A stretch of DNA of 64,000 bases from Hydromonas duriensis (GCF_004363775.1 NZ_SNZE01000005.1:55645-119644), one strand, 5' to 3'; shown: positions 41,067 through 50,966, counted from the first letter of the stretch. Notes: a model not told the origin generated them from the sequence alone. Made by a program: numbers and translations.

Positions 41067-42641
41067 TTACGATTTAAATTGAGCCGCTCTTTCTCTGAGC
41101 GCTGTTGCTAAATTATCAATCACATCGCTCCATTGGTCGGTTTGTGTTTGTCTAAAGTAGCGGGTGTTGTTGTACCAATAACTGGTGTCACGCGTCGGCA
41201 ATCCATGCCGCCAATCAGGGTTTTTAATCAGAGGCACCCAAGTCTCCGCTTCCATCCCTCCAGCCAAGTGAGATACAGAAGTGCACACACACACCACAAT
41301 ATCTAGGTTCTTAATAATCGCTGCGGTGTCGTAAAAATCATCTTGTTCTAAACTAAAATCAATCATTTGAAGCTCGGGCAACAAAGCCGCCTCTGAGCCA
41401 CGGTCTTTGTTTTGTAAGCTGACAAATTCAATGTCATCAACTAAGTCGATGAAAGGTTTAAATAGAGGCAATGGAATGCTCTTCTTGCTGGCGGCGCGCT
41501 CGAAACGTTGTACGGTCTCTGAGGACACAGTGCCCCACATCAAGCCAACACGTAAGCGGCGTTTGCCATCTTTTGACTCGCGTCCTTGAATCTTGATACG
41601 CTGGTCAAAGTAAGCTGTACGTTGAGAATCGGCGACAAAATAAGCGTGTCGGTTGTTGTCAAAATCTGCCAAAGACTTACGATAGCGTTGCAATAAATGC
41701 CCCATTGGCAAATGTGCATCTACTTTAAGTTGGGCGATGTCTTGAGAAGGCTCACGGTAGGTGTGGGCGAAGACACGGGTTTCGGGGAAGCTGCTTGCAA
41801 ATAAACGCACCAGAGATGGTTTGCAGGCAATGATGACTTTCGCTTGAGCGGCTTTGGCTTCAGCCAGTAGTTCATTCATGGGCGACATAAACATCATTTC
41901 ATCGCCTAAACCTTGCTCACCATGTACCACTATCACTTGCCCTTTTTTAATCTTTTCCCCAAGCAGAGGATAGGGGAAGTTATAACAATAGGCATTGTTC
42001 AAATAACTGCTTTCAAAGCGTCGGTTATAGTAGGTAAATCCCGTATCAAAATGTTCTTGTCTGAGTTCATCGAGTGCGTACCCCCAACGTGCGACATCGT
42101 CTGTTGGGTCTTGTAACAGCTTTTTGTATAAGGCGTGAGCCCGTTCTTGGTATTCATCTAGAAGCGCGTAGCAGGCGACGAGACGATTATAAAATTTATC
42201 GTAGTGATCTTCGCCTAATTCTATTAAACGATGCAAACAGTCAATCGCCATTTCGATATGACCGTCTAAGCGCAGTTGTTCGCTGTAATTCCATAATGCT
42301 TCTTGGTAATCGGGTTTAATGTGCAGACTACGTTGATAATGCATCATTGAGCGCAGCACATCGTTTTTTTCTTGTGCGTATGTTGCGGCATTGAAATGGT
42401 ACGCGGCATTGTCAGGGTCGTACTGCAAGCCAATCAACTGGATGTCATAAGCCAAATCATTCATGCCTTTCATCGATAAAGCAAGTGCTTTGTAGTAATG
42501 AATGCCATGCGCAGTGGGTAAAAACTGTAATAAGAAATCACATTTTTGTAAGACAGAGTCGTGTTGGTTGTTTTTGCTGTCCAACTGAATGTCGCGAAAA
42601 ATGGTTTCAATTTGCTCTTGGGTCAGTGATTGTTGGTTCAT
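41067..42641 (-). CDS. TPR-domain glycosyltransferase-like protein
   Basis: 524 residues. The N-terminal part (about 5-220) is built of tetratricopeptide helices (for example DPDNAAYHFNAATYAQEK and KPDYQEALWNYSEQ); the C-terminal part is a GT-B fold related to heptosyltransferases, with VHGEQGLGDEMMF near 240 and VCTSVSHLAGGMEAETWVPL near 450. Related proteins glycosylate flagellins, adhesins or other surface proteins. ATG at 42641 (MNQQSL) is chosen over a TTG four codons upstream; no clear ribosome site. A 10-copy octamer repeat lies about 30 bases upstream and could vary its expression. Confidence 0.82.
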   Translation of the reverse strand: MNQQSLTQEQIETIFRDIQLDSKNNQHDSVLQKCDFLLQFLPTAHGIHYYKALALSMKGMNDLAYDIQLIGLQYDPDNAAYHFNAATYAQEKNDVLRSMMHYQRSLHIKPDYQEALWNYSEQLRLDGHIEMAIDCLHRLIELGEDHYDKFYNRLVACYALLDEYQERAHALYKKLLQDPTDDVARWGYALDELRQEHFDTGFTYYNRRFESSYLNNAYCYNFPYPLLGEKIKKGQVIVVHGEQGLGDEMMFMSPMNELLAEAKAAQAKVIIACKPSLVRLFASSFPETRVFAHTYREPSQDIAQLKVDAHLPMGHLLQRYRKSLADFDNNRHAYFVADSQRTAYFDQRIKIQGRESKDGKRRLRVGLMWGTVSSETVQRFERAASKKSIPLPLFKPFIDLVDDIEFVSLQNKDRGSEAALLPELQMIDFSLEQDDFYDTAAIIKNLDIVVCVCTSVSHLAGGMEAETWVPLIKNPDWRHGLPTRDTSYWYNNTRYFRQTQTDQWSDVIDNLATALRERAAQFKS

Positions 42642-42670
42642 GTCAGTACACAATTAAATTAATGGTTTAG

Positions 42671-42750
42671 TTAATTAGTTAATTAGTTAATTAGTTAATT
42701 AGTTAATTAGTTAATTAGTTAATTAGTTAATTAGTTAATTAGTTAATTAA
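42671..42750. repeat. Tandem octanucleotide repeat (TTAATTAG)x10
   Basis: Nine perfect copies of TTAATTAG followed by one TTAATTAA, 80 bases without interruption, between the phoH stop and the TPR-glycosyltransferase start. The unit is not a multiple of three and contains stop codons in several frames, so it cannot be coding; it lies where a promoter or leader of the glycosyltransferase gene must be. Arrays of this kind change length by slipped-strand mispairing. Confidence 0.95.
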
Positions 42751-42764
42751 GTGAATAATTAAAA

Positions 42765-44444
42765 TTACAATACTTCATTTGCATGGTCGGCCAAGCGCGA
42801 ACGCTCGCCTCGCATCAATGTGATATGTGCGCTGTGCGCCCAGCCTTTAAAATGCTCAACCACGTAAGCCAAGCCTGAAGAGCCTTCGGTTAAATACGGC
42901 GTGTCGATTTGCGCCAAATTACCTAGACACACCACTTTCGTGCCTGGGCCTGCGCGGGTAATCAGGGTTTTCATTTGTTTAGGTGTAAGGTTTTGTGCTT
43001 CGTCAAGAATGAGTAACTTGTTGACAAATGTACGGCCGCGCATAAAGCTCATCGCTTTAATTTTGACTTTGTTTTTGATTAACTCGTTGGTGGCCGCGCG
43101 CGCCCACTCACCTGCATTGGCATCGCCTTTAATGAGTATTTCAAGATTATCCTGTAACGCGCCCATCCAAGGTGTCATTTTTTCTTCTTCAGTGCCAGGC
43201 AAAAAGCCAATGTCTTCGCCTACGGGGACGGTGATGCGGGTGATGATGACTTCTGAGAAACGTCCCATTTCTAAAGTTTGTTGCAGGGCGGCGGCAATTG
43301 TGACCAAGGTTTTACCTGTGCCCGCTTGACCGAGCAAAGTGATGAAGTCAATGTCGGGATCCATCAACACATTCAGCGCGAAATTTTGTTCGCGATTGCG
43401 TGCGCCGATGCCCCAAACCCCATGCTTAGGATTCGAGTAGTCAACCAGTGTTCGAAGGGTTGCACTTTTGGCGTTATTGGCTCCGTCGGTTTCAACATGC
43501 AGTACTTGGCCATAGAAGTTAATCATGTCTGGGTACTCAAGATAAACAAATTGATTCACGTTCATCTGCGACACCAGCGGGCCTTGGATACGATAAAAGG
43601 TGTGGCTGCCTTCTTGCCATGACTCAAGGTGCTTGCTGTGGCTTTCCCAAAAATCAGCGGGCAGTGCCAGTTGTCCGCTGTATAGCACATCGGAATCTTG
43701 AATGACTTGGTCATTGAAGTAGTCTTCGGCATTTAAGCCCAGCGCTCGAGCCTTGATGCGCATATTGATGTCTTTAGAGACCAAGACAACGCTGCGGTTG
43801 GGATGCAGTGTTTGTAAACTATGAACCACGCCGAGGATTTGGTTATCGGCTTTGCCTGATGGCAGGCTTTTGGGCAAGTCGTCCGCAAGGAATTGGGTTT
43901 GAAAAAACAAGCGACCAAGGTTTAATTGATTGTCCAAGACGTTTAACGGAATCCCATCATCAATGCCATTGGGTACGGCATTCATTAACTGGTCAAGCTT
44001 TCGTGAGACTTGGCGACCGTGACGGGCGGTTTCTGTCGTGCCTTTTTTGTGATTGTCCAATTCCTCAAGTGTCACAAGCGGGAGGTATACATCGTGTTCC
44101 TCGAAGCGAAAGAAACAAGAGGGGTCATGTAACATCACATTGGTGTCCAGTACGAACAATTTACGCGCAGTGTTGGAGTCAGAACGCTTGCGAGTTCGCT
44201 TGAGTTTTGCGGGCGTTGATTGAGCCATCGGCGCGGTTTGAGCCACTCCCGCGCGGCTTGTTGTTGAGGCTGTATTGGCCATCGGTTTCGGTTGAATGGT
44301 GTTTGTTATGCTGGGTGCGCTTTGTTTTTTGAGACCTGTTGACTTTTGCGTTTTGCTGCTTGCAGCGGATTTAACTTCTGAATGCCCAGTTGTATATTGG
44401 GTCAATAAACTGCCTTTTTTTGTGGGGGCTTTAGGTAAAGGCAT
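42765..44444 (-). CDS. PhoH family protein with N-terminal PIN domain
   Basis: 559 residues: a basic, low-complexity N-terminus (about 1-95, Lys/Ser/Thr/Pro-rich), a PIN ribonuclease domain starting LFVLDTNVMLHDP with acidic active-site residues, and a PhoH-type ATPase with Walker A GQAGTGKT and Walker B LLILDEAQNL. The PIN-PhoH fusion (PhoH2 type) is an RNA helicase/nuclease in characterised cases. ATG at 44444, nine bases after GGAG, is preferred over a TTG six codons earlier. It follows bcp but a terminator separates them. Confidence 0.9.
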   Translation of the reverse strand: MPLPKAPTKKGSLLTQYTTGHSEVKSAASSKTQKSTGLKKQSAPSITNTIQPKPMANTASTTSRAGVAQTAPMAQSTPAKLKRTRKRSDSNTARKLFVLDTNVMLHDPSCFFRFEEHDVYLPLVTLEELDNHKKGTTETARHGRQVSRKLDQLMNAVPNGIDDGIPLNVLDNQLNLGRLFFQTQFLADDLPKSLPSGKADNQILGVVHSLQTLHPNRSVVLVSKDINMRIKARALGLNAEDYFNDQVIQDSDVLYSGQLALPADFWESHSKHLESWQEGSHTFYRIQGPLVSQMNVNQFVYLEYPDMINFYGQVLHVETDGANNAKSATLRTLVDYSNPKHGVWGIGARNREQNFALNVLMDPDIDFITLLGQAGTGKTLVTIAAALQQTLEMGRFSEVIITRITVPVGEDIGFLPGTEEEKMTPWMGALQDNLEILIKGDANAGEWARAATNELIKNKVKIKAMSFMRGRTFVNKLLILDEAQNLTPKQMKTLITRAGPGTKVVCLGNLAQIDTPYLTEGSSGLAYVVEHFKGWAHSAHITLMRGERSRLADHANEVL

Positions 44445-44605
44445 GTGTCTATTCTCCGTCAAGATATAAAAAGCGTCATCATGTGTCCAATTGCTTTTTA
44501 TGTGGATTAATTATAAGTGTCTATCAGAGGTGAATCGCGCTCATTTGAATCAAGTTGTTTATTCACCCATCCATGCTGAATCATACAACACTTACAATCA
44601 TAAAC

Positions 44606-44638
44606 GCAAAAGCCCTAGCTTGTTTCGCTAGGGCTTAT
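44606..44638 (-). terminator. Terminator after bcp
   Basis: AGCCCTAGC / GCTAGGGCT with a seven-base loop; on the minus strand it is followed by TTTTGCGTTT. It lies between bcp and phoH. Confidence 0.65.
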
Positions 44639-44673
44639 TTATGGTCAGTTGTTTTATGATTGCATTTTTATGG

Positions 44674-45159
44674 TCACGTGTTGAGACGCTTAACCGCAGC
44701 AAGCACTTCATTGGCGTGTTCTGCGACCTTTACTTTACGCCATTCGCATTGAAGGATGCCGTTGCCATCAATAACAAAAGTACTGCGTTCAATGCCGCGA
44801 ACCTGCTTGCCATACATCATCTTTTGTTTAATGACATCAAACTGCGAGCACAGTTTTTCTTCAGGGTCGCTGATGAGCTCGAAAGGCAATTCAAGCTTAT
44901 TCTTGAAATTGTCATGTGACTTTAAACTGTCGCGCGACACACCGACAATCACGGCGTTAGCGGTTAAAAATTGCTCATACATGTCGCGAAAATCCATCGC
45001 CTCATTGGTGCAACCTGGCGTATTGTCTTTGGGATAAAAGTACACCACCACGGTTTTGCCTCGATAGTTAGACAGTTTAAATTCTTGTGACACACCCACA
45101 GTTGGGGTCGTCATGGTGAGGGGAATGTCTGTTATTGCTGTGTGTAAGAGAGTGCTCAT
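44674..45159 (-). CDS. bcp: Thioredoxin-dependent peroxiredoxin (Bcp/PrxQ)
   Basis: Reduces hydroperoxides. 161 residues with peroxidatic Cys50 in FYPKDNTPGCTNEA. The partner cysteine five positions later, present in E. coli Bcp, is Met55 here; other cysteines are Cys104 and Cys138. The enzyme must therefore work as a 1-Cys type or use a distant resolving Cys. It is 65 bases ahead of the Mth938-like gene's end, on the same strand. Confidence 0.92.
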   Translation of the reverse strand: MSTLLHTAITDIPLTMTTPTVGVSQEFKLSNYRGKTVVVYFYPKDNTPGCTNEAMDFRDMYEQFLTANAVIVGVSRDSLKSHDNFKNKLELPFELISDPEEKLCSQFDVIKQKMMYGKQVRGIERSTFVIDGNGILQCEWRKVKVAEHANEVLAAVKRLNT

Positions 45160-45224
45160 GGTAATGACCCTTTGTAAAATGGTGAGAAAGTTGGTTCGTC
45201 AATACAGCAAGTAGTCTGCGCAAA

Positions 45225-45599
45225 TTAGTCGGGCAGTAAAATCAGCGCGAGCACACGTCGTCCTTCACCCATCAATACATTGTAGGTGCGGCAAGCGGCC
45301 TGACTACTCATACATTCAACCCCAATGCGTGCGCGGTTGAGCGGCGCGAGTTTCGCGGGGTGAATAAAATGCTGTTGACTGCCCGTGCCAACGAGTACCA
45401 CTTCTGGGGTTGCTTTAGATACGGTTTCAAACAGCTCCTCCGTCAACTCACTGAAGTGGCTGGCCTCCAATATTTTTACCTCGCCTTCGGGGGTGACCCA
45501 AATACTGGACGCATAAGGTGTTTGATTGATTTTAATGGCATCGTGGTCGCACGCGGTAATCGTATTTAAGTGCGGATTAAGCTCTGGTTGAAAGTGCAT
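45225..45599 (-). CDS. Mth938-like (DUF498) domain protein
   Basis: 124 residues from ATG 45599 (MHFQPELNPHLN). The sequence runs through SIWVTPEGEVKILEAS and PEVVLVGTGSQQHFIHP to GVECMSSQAACRTYNVLMGEGRRVLALIL, the pattern of the Mth938/Xcc1710 fold (also seen in NDUFAF3). Function in bacteria is not known; the fold often sits near respiratory or protein-export genes. Upstream codons in the frame have no ribosome site. Confidence 0.85.
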   Translation of the reverse strand: MHFQPELNPHLNTITACDHDAIKINQTPYASSIWVTPEGEVKILEASHFSELTEELFETVSKATPEVVLVGTGSQQHFIHPAKLAPLNRARIGVECMSSQAACRTYNVLMGEGRRVLALILLPD

Positions 45600-45862
45600 G
45601 TTATTTAATGTTATTAAGTAATAAAAACTGATAATAAATCTAAAACCAAATAAAATCACAAAAAAAACATATATTTGTTATTTTAAATGGAAAATAGGGT
45701 TTGGCTCGTGTACACTCTTGTTTTTACATTCTTTTTTGTTGCTTCAGCTTTTTTGAGCAAAGCAACAGTTCTTATCCTGATAGATTGGGACGAACTTTAA
45801 AAGTTAAAGGATGACATTGAATCATATCACCAAGGTGGTTCATTTTTTAGAAAGAAATCTTG

Positions 45863-47098
45863 ATGCGCCCACTCAAAAAAGCCCACAAACTTGATAATGT
45901 TTGTTACGACATCCGCGGTCCAATCATGCAAAAAGCCTACGAAATGGAAGCGGAAGGGCAACGAATTATTAAACTTAATATTGGCAACGTTGCCGCTTTT
46001 GATTTTGAAGTGCCCGAGGAAATGGAGCATGACTTAATCGCCAATTTACCCAAGGCGGCGGGTTACACAGATTCAAAAGGTATTTTCTCCGCGCGCAAAG
46101 CCATTATGCATTATACCCAGCGTAAAAATATCAAAGGCGTTACCTTAGAAGATATTATTATTGGCAACGGCGTGTCTGAATTGATTGGATTTGCCATGCA
46201 CGCCTTATTGAATGATGGCGATGAAGTGCTGGTGCCCATGCCTGACTATCCATTATGGACGGCTTCAACAACGTTGGCTGGTGGTACGGCGGTGCATTAT
46301 TTGTGTGACGAAGAAAAAGGTTGGGCGCCCTCAATTGAAGACATTCGAGCCAAAGTCACGCCTAAAACCAAAGCGATTGTTGTCATTAATCCGAACAATC
46401 CAACAGGAGCCTTGTATTCCAATGAGACCCTGTTACAAATCATTGAGGTTGCTCGTGAGTTTGGTCTGGTTGTCATGGCCGACGAGATTTATGATCGCGT
46501 GGTGTACGATGGGCATGAGCATACGGCGATAGCCTCTTTGGCTGACGATGTGTTTTTTATCAGCATGAATGGTTTATCAAAGAACTACCGTGCTTGTGGT
46601 TATCGCGCAGGCTGGATGGTGCTATCAGGGGCTAAAGAAGCCGCGCAAGACTACATTGAGGGCTTGGTCATGTTGGCTTCAATGCGTTTGTGCGCCAATG
46701 CACCCGCTCAACATACGATTCAAACCGCGCTTGGTGGTTATCAAAGCATTGATGATTTGGTGGCGCCAAATGGTCGTTTGGCGCGTCAACGCGACTTGGC
46801 TTATGAATTGATTTGTGCGATTCCTGGGGTGACTTGCGTGAAGCCCAAAGCCGCCATGTATTTATTTCCTAAATTAGACCCAAAAATTTACCCTATCCAA
46901 AACGACCAAGATTTTGTGCTTGAGTTTTTAGAAACAGAAAAAGTGCTGCTTGTGCAAGGAACAGGTTTTAATTGGCATGCGCACGACCACCTGCGCTTTG
47001 TATTTTTATCTCACGAAGAGCAGTTGCGTGAAGCAATTGGTCGATTCGCGCGGTTCTTGCAGATGTATCGTGAACGAGCGGCGGCTCATGTTAAGTGA
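45863..47098 (+). CDS. alaA: Alanine-forming PLP aminotransferase (AlaA type)
   Basis: Class I/II aminotransferase converting pyruvate and glutamate to alanine in the family model. 411 residues, start KLDNVCYDIRGPIMQKAYEM as in AlaA, PLP-binding Lys in SMNGLSKNYRACGYR and the NPNNPTGALYS motif. The common glycine/proline in LNIGNPAPF reads LNIGNVAAF here. ATG 45863 is preferred to the TTG just before it. It is divergent from the Mth938-like gene and ends at a terminator shared with mfd. Confidence 0.87.
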   Translation: MRPLKKAHKLDNVCYDIRGPIMQKAYEMEAEGQRIIKLNIGNVAAFDFEVPEEMEHDLIANLPKAAGYTDSKGIFSARKAIMHYTQRKNIKGVTLEDIIIGNGVSELIGFAMHALLNDGDEVLVPMPDYPLWTASTTLAGGTAVHYLCDEEKGWAPSIEDIRAKVTPKTKAIVVINPNNPTGALYSNETLLQIIEVAREFGLVVMADEIYDRVVYDGHEHTAIASLADDVFFISMNGLSKNYRACGYRAGWMVLSGAKEAAQDYIEGLVMLASMRLCANAPAQHTIQTALGGYQSIDDLVAPNGRLARQRDLAYELICAIPGVTCVKPKAAMYLFPKLDPKIYPIQNDQDFVLEFLETEKVLLVQGTGFNWHAHDHLRFVFLSHEEQLREAIGRFARFLQMYRERAAAHVK

Positions 47099-47120
47099 TT
47101 GACAGATTGAGTAATCAAGT

Positions 47121-47154
47121 AAAAATCCCAAGTGAGTTCACTTGGGATTTTTTG
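47121..47154. terminator. Bidirectional terminator between alaA and mfd
   Basis: AAATCCCAAGTGA / TCACTTGGGATTT with a two-base loop (13-bp arms) and flanking A and T tracts; two convergent genes end here. Confidence 0.9.
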
Positions 47155-47157
47155 CGA

Positions 47158-50100
47158 CTACTTTAACGCATCCAGCACTTGATGCACGCGTGCCACGCGG
47201 TCACTCAGCTCATTCATTTTTGACGTGATTTTTAGCTTGTTATTGCCGTTTAGCTGTATGTTGCGGTCTTTTTGAATCAGTTGAATGATTTTAAGTCCAT
47301 CGACAGGGGCGTTGTCAGAGAAATGCAAATGCCCAAGTTCCGCTGATACATCGATTTTGCTCAAGCCCATTTCGTTGGCGCGTAAACGGAGTTTGTGGGT
47401 TTCGAGTAGTGCTTGAGCCGCAGGCGGGAATGCACCAAATCGGTCAATCATTTCTTCTTGTAAACCAAGCAAATCTTCTAAATTATCGGTGCTGGCAAGA
47501 CGTTTGTATAAATTTAAACGTTCATTGACATCGTGACAATATTCGGCAGGAAGCAGGGCTGGTGTATGCAGGTTAATTTCTGAAGTCACGCCGAGCGGGG
47601 CGGCGAGGTCGGGTTCTATACCTTTGCGCATTGCTTTGATGGCGGCGTTGAGCATGTCGTTGTAGAGGGTAAAACCAATTTCATGCATGTTGCCAGACTG
47701 CTTGTCACCTAAAATTTCACCAGCACCGCGGATTTCCATGTCTTGCATGGCCAAGAAAAAACCAGAGCCGAGTTCTTCCATCTGACAAATCGCATCCAAT
47801 CGGCGTGTGGCTTGGTTGGTGAGCGAGTCTTCATGATGAATCAGTAAGTAAGCGTAGGCTTGATGGTGCGAACGACCGACTCGACCGCGCAGTTGGTGCA
47901 ATTGTCCGAGTCCAAATTTATCGGCGCGATGCATGATGATGGTGTTGGCGTTGGGAACGTCAATACCCGTCTCGATGATGGTCGTACAGAGCAAAATATT
48001 GGCGCGTTGATGGTAAAAATCGCGCATCACGCGTTCTAGGTCGCGCTCGTGCATTTGTCCATGTGCGACGGCGATGCGCGCTTCGGGGATGAGTTTTTCG
48101 AGTTGTTCACGACGGTTTTCGATGGTTGAAACTTCATTGTGTAGAAAATACACTTGACCGCCGCGTTTCAGCTCACGCAGGATGGCTTCGCGGATGACGC
48201 CATTTTCTTCACGGCGAACAAAGGTTTTAATGGCGAGTCGCTTTTGTGGTGCTGTGGCGATGATGGATAAATCGCGCACCCCTTCCATCGCCATACTCAT
48301 GGTGCGTGGAATTGGGGTGGCGGTCATGGTCAAAATATCCACCTCGGCGCGTAGGTTTTTGAGCATTTCTTTTTGACGCACGCCAAAACGATGCTCCTCA
48401 TCGATGATGACCAAGCCAAGCCGTTCAAAAGCCACGTTGTCCGATAATAATTTATGCGTACCAACGACAATGTCGATGGTGCCTTCAGCCAGACCTTTGA
48501 GCACTTGAGTGGTTTCTTTGCCAGTGTTGAATCGCGACACTTCGGCAATTTTGATGGGCCATTTTGAGAAACGGTCGCTGAATGTCTGAAAGTGCTGCTC
48601 GGCGAGTAGGGTGGTGGGGGCAAGTATGGCCACTTGTTTGCCGCCCATTGCTGCAATAAAGGCTGCGCGTAAGGCGACCTCGGTTTTGCCAAAGCCCACG
48701 TCACCACAAACCAGCCGATCCATTGGCTTATCTGACACCAAATCATGGACGACAGCGGCGATGGCGCTGGCTTGGTCGGGCGTTGTTTCAAAGCCAAAGT
48801 CGTTGGCGAAAACTTCGTAATCATTGGCGCTCAATTCAAAAGCATGCCCTTTGCGTAAGGCACGGCGAGCGTATAAATTGAGCAACTCTGCTGCGGTGTC
48901 GCGAATTTGTTCAGCGGCTTTTTTGCGTGCTTTTTGCCAGCGGTCGGTACCCAAAGTGTGTAGTGGCGCGTGCTCTGGGTCATGACCTGCGTAGCGTGAA
49001 ATCACCGAGAGTTGAGAAACAGGCACATACAAGGCCGTGTCGTTGGCATAAACGAGATGTAAAAACTCATTCACACCATCGCCCATGTCCATATTCATCA
49101 AGCCTTGATAACGTCCAATGCCGTGCTCCTGATGCACAACGGGGTCGCCGATGCGCAGTTCGGATAACGAGGCAATCATCATGTCAACATTGGAGGTTTT
49201 TTCCGAGCGACGCCGTGCTCGTGTCCCTTGATTGGCAGCGTATAGTTCTGTTTCTGTGATGAGGCATAAACTCGACGTGCGGTCACTGAGGGTGAAACCA
49301 CGTTCTAAAGGCGAGTGGCTGATGTAAACTTGAGCGGTGTCGAGCGAGCTGATCTGCGCCCACAATTCTATCGGGCGCACGCTGATGCCGTGTCGTTCTA
49401 ATGTTTCAGACAGGGTGGTTTGACGACCTAAACTTTCGGCAAAAATAACGGTTGGAATATTGTTTGCCGTGTTGGTCTTACACAGTTGAGTCAGTGCTGC
49501 GAACGGCGCATCATGGTGAGTGTTCACGCGAACGTCAGGTAAAGCCTGCGTCAGTTGTGCCAATTGTGCTTCAGCCGCCTCGTCATTGATTTTTGGACGC
49601 AACGACAATTGCGCAAAATTTTGTAAGTGCGCAAAAAATTGTTCATCATTCAAAAACAACGCTTCAGGCGGTAATACGGGCGAAGCGTTGTCTCCTTTGA
49701 GAAACGCATAACGCTGAGCCGTATCGGTCCAAAATGAACGGATGGTGGTTTGCGCCAAACCGTGCAATACAATGGTCGCATCGGCGGCAATGTAGTCAAA
49801 AATCGTTGCGGTTTGCTCAAAAAACAAGGGCAAATAATATTCAATCCCCGCATTAAAAATACCGTTGGCGACATCTTTGTAAAGAGCGTGTTTTGAGGCA
49901 TCGCCCTCAAATTTTTCACGCCATGCGTTGCGAAACACACCCCTTGCCGCCTCATCCGTAGGGTATTCGCGCCCAGGTAAAAGCTGAACTTTAGGGACTG
50001 GATACAGCGTGCGCTGGCTGTCCACATCAAAAGTTTTGATGGATTCAATCGTATCGCCAAATAAATCCAAACGAAAAGGCAATACGCTGCCCATCGGAAA

Positions 50101-50643
50101 CAAGTCAATTAAGCCGCCTCGAAATGCAAACTCACCAGGTGCAATCACTTGACTAACGGCTTGATAACCCGCATTCACCAACTGTTCGCGCAATAGCTGC
50201 GCATCCAATTTTTCATTTTGTTTAAAGCTGAAAGTACGCGCCAATAAAAAATCAGGGGGCGATAATCGATACAAGGCTGTACTGACAGGCACAATCAAAA
50301 TGTCGCATTGCTTCTGCGTCAAGCTGTATAAAGTTTGCAAGCGTTCGGACACCAAATCATGGTGTGGCGAAAAGCGGTCGTACGGTAAAGTTTCCCAATC
50401 AGGTAGCTGAAGAATCGATAGGTGCGGAGCAAAATACGCCATTTCTGCTTGTAAACGTTGCGCGTCTTGTGCATGTTCACACAACACCACGGTCAAACGT
50501 TTGTCATGCGTCGACAGGGTTTCAGACAGTTGAGTCAGTAACAGTGCATCCGCAGAACCAACGGGAAGGTTTTGTGTGTAGCGTTGCCCGACTTTTAGAC
50601 GTTGAGCGAGTGAGGTGAGTGTGGGGGCAGCTGAAAAAGTCAT
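47158..50643 (-). CDS. mfd: Transcription-repair coupling factor Mfd
   Basis: Removes stalled RNA polymerase from lesions and recruits UvrA. 1161 residues from ATG 50643 (MTFSAAPTL), close to the 1148 of E. coli. In order: UvrB-homology region, RNA polymerase-interacting domain (VHQEHGIGRYQGL near 530), RecG-like motor with GDVGFGKTEVALRA and the DEEHRFGV box, and a C-terminal UvrA-occluding domain. No strong ribosome site is visible; a TATAAT sits on the minus strand at 50724-50729. Confidence 0.96.
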   Translation of the reverse strand: MTFSAAPTLTSLAQRLKVGQRYTQNLPVGSADALLLTQLSETLSTHDKRLTVVLCEHAQDAQRLQAEMAYFAPHLSILQLPDWETLPYDRFSPHHDLVSERLQTLYSLTQKQCDILIVPVSTALYRLSPPDFLLARTFSFKQNEKLDAQLLREQLVNAGYQAVSQVIAPGEFAFRGGLIDLFPMGSVLPFRLDLFGDTIESIKTFDVDSQRTLYPVPKVQLLPGREYPTDEAARGVFRNAWREKFEGDASKHALYKDVANGIFNAGIEYYLPLFFEQTATIFDYIAADATIVLHGLAQTTIRSFWTDTAQRYAFLKGDNASPVLPPEALFLNDEQFFAHLQNFAQLSLRPKINDEAAEAQLAQLTQALPDVRVNTHHDAPFAALTQLCKTNTANNIPTVIFAESLGRQTTLSETLERHGISVRPIELWAQISSLDTAQVYISHSPLERGFTLSDRTSSLCLITETELYAANQGTRARRRSEKTSNVDMMIASLSELRIGDPVVHQEHGIGRYQGLMNMDMGDGVNEFLHLVYANDTALYVPVSQLSVISRYAGHDPEHAPLHTLGTDRWQKARKKAAEQIRDTAAELLNLYARRALRKGHAFELSANDYEVFANDFGFETTPDQASAIAAVVHDLVSDKPMDRLVCGDVGFGKTEVALRAAFIAAMGGKQVAILAPTTLLAEQHFQTFSDRFSKWPIKIAEVSRFNTGKETTQVLKGLAEGTIDIVVGTHKLLSDNVAFERLGLVIIDEEHRFGVRQKEMLKNLRAEVDILTMTATPIPRTMSMAMEGVRDLSIIATAPQKRLAIKTFVRREENGVIREAILRELKRGGQVYFLHNEVSTIENRREQLEKLIPEARIAVAHGQMHERDLERVMRDFYHQRANILLCTTIIETGIDVPNANTIIMHRADKFGLGQLHQLRGRVGRSHHQAYAYLLIHHEDSLTNQATRRLDAICQMEELGSGFFLAMQDMEIRGAGEILGDKQSGNMHEIGFTLYNDMLNAAIKAMRKGIEPDLAAPLGVTSEINLHTPALLPAEYCHDVNERLNLYKRLASTDNLEDLLGLQEEMIDRFGAFPPAAQALLETHKLRLRANEMGLSKIDVSAELGHLHFSDNAPVDGLKIIQLIQKDRNIQLNGNNKLKITSKMNELSDRVARVHQVLDALK

Positions 50644-50966
50644 GAGAACATCTAAAGTTTGGTCTAAAAACAGTAAAACACCCCAAAACGCCAAGGGCGG
50701 GGGTGTCGATAAAATTATCCGCAATTATAACGGTTTTAGGGGCAATCATAAAAAATGATTACGGGCTGTTGCGGTGGCTGCTAACGAACCTTTAAATAAC
50801 GAAGTAAATAATAAAGATAAAGTCATAAAAATGGTCTGATTCGGGCGTATAAATTGGAGCTATTGACAGACCAATATTTCAACTATAGTGACACATCAAA
50901 AACTGATGCCGCCTAACCAATGGCGGTGCAACCATCTAATACATTACTTACATTGGAGACAAAGAC
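50644..50966. other. 323-base divergent intergenic region mfd / aminotransferase
   Basis: AT-rich spacer holding a likely mfd -10 box (minus-strand TATAAT, 50724-50729) and a promoter for the aminotransferase gene. No gene or RNA structure found. Confidence 0.6.
50863..50889 (+). promoter_or_regulatory. Probable promoter of the aminotransferase-mmsA pair
   Basis: Perfect -35 TTGACA at 50863-50868 and -10 TATAGT at 50884-50889; the spacer is only 15 bases, shorter than ideal, which often goes with activator dependence. It is about 75 bases before the start. Confidence 0.5.

Noticed and set aside
42671..42750. Possible CRISPR array
   Set aside because: Units are 8 bases with no spacers; it is a simple tandem repeat.
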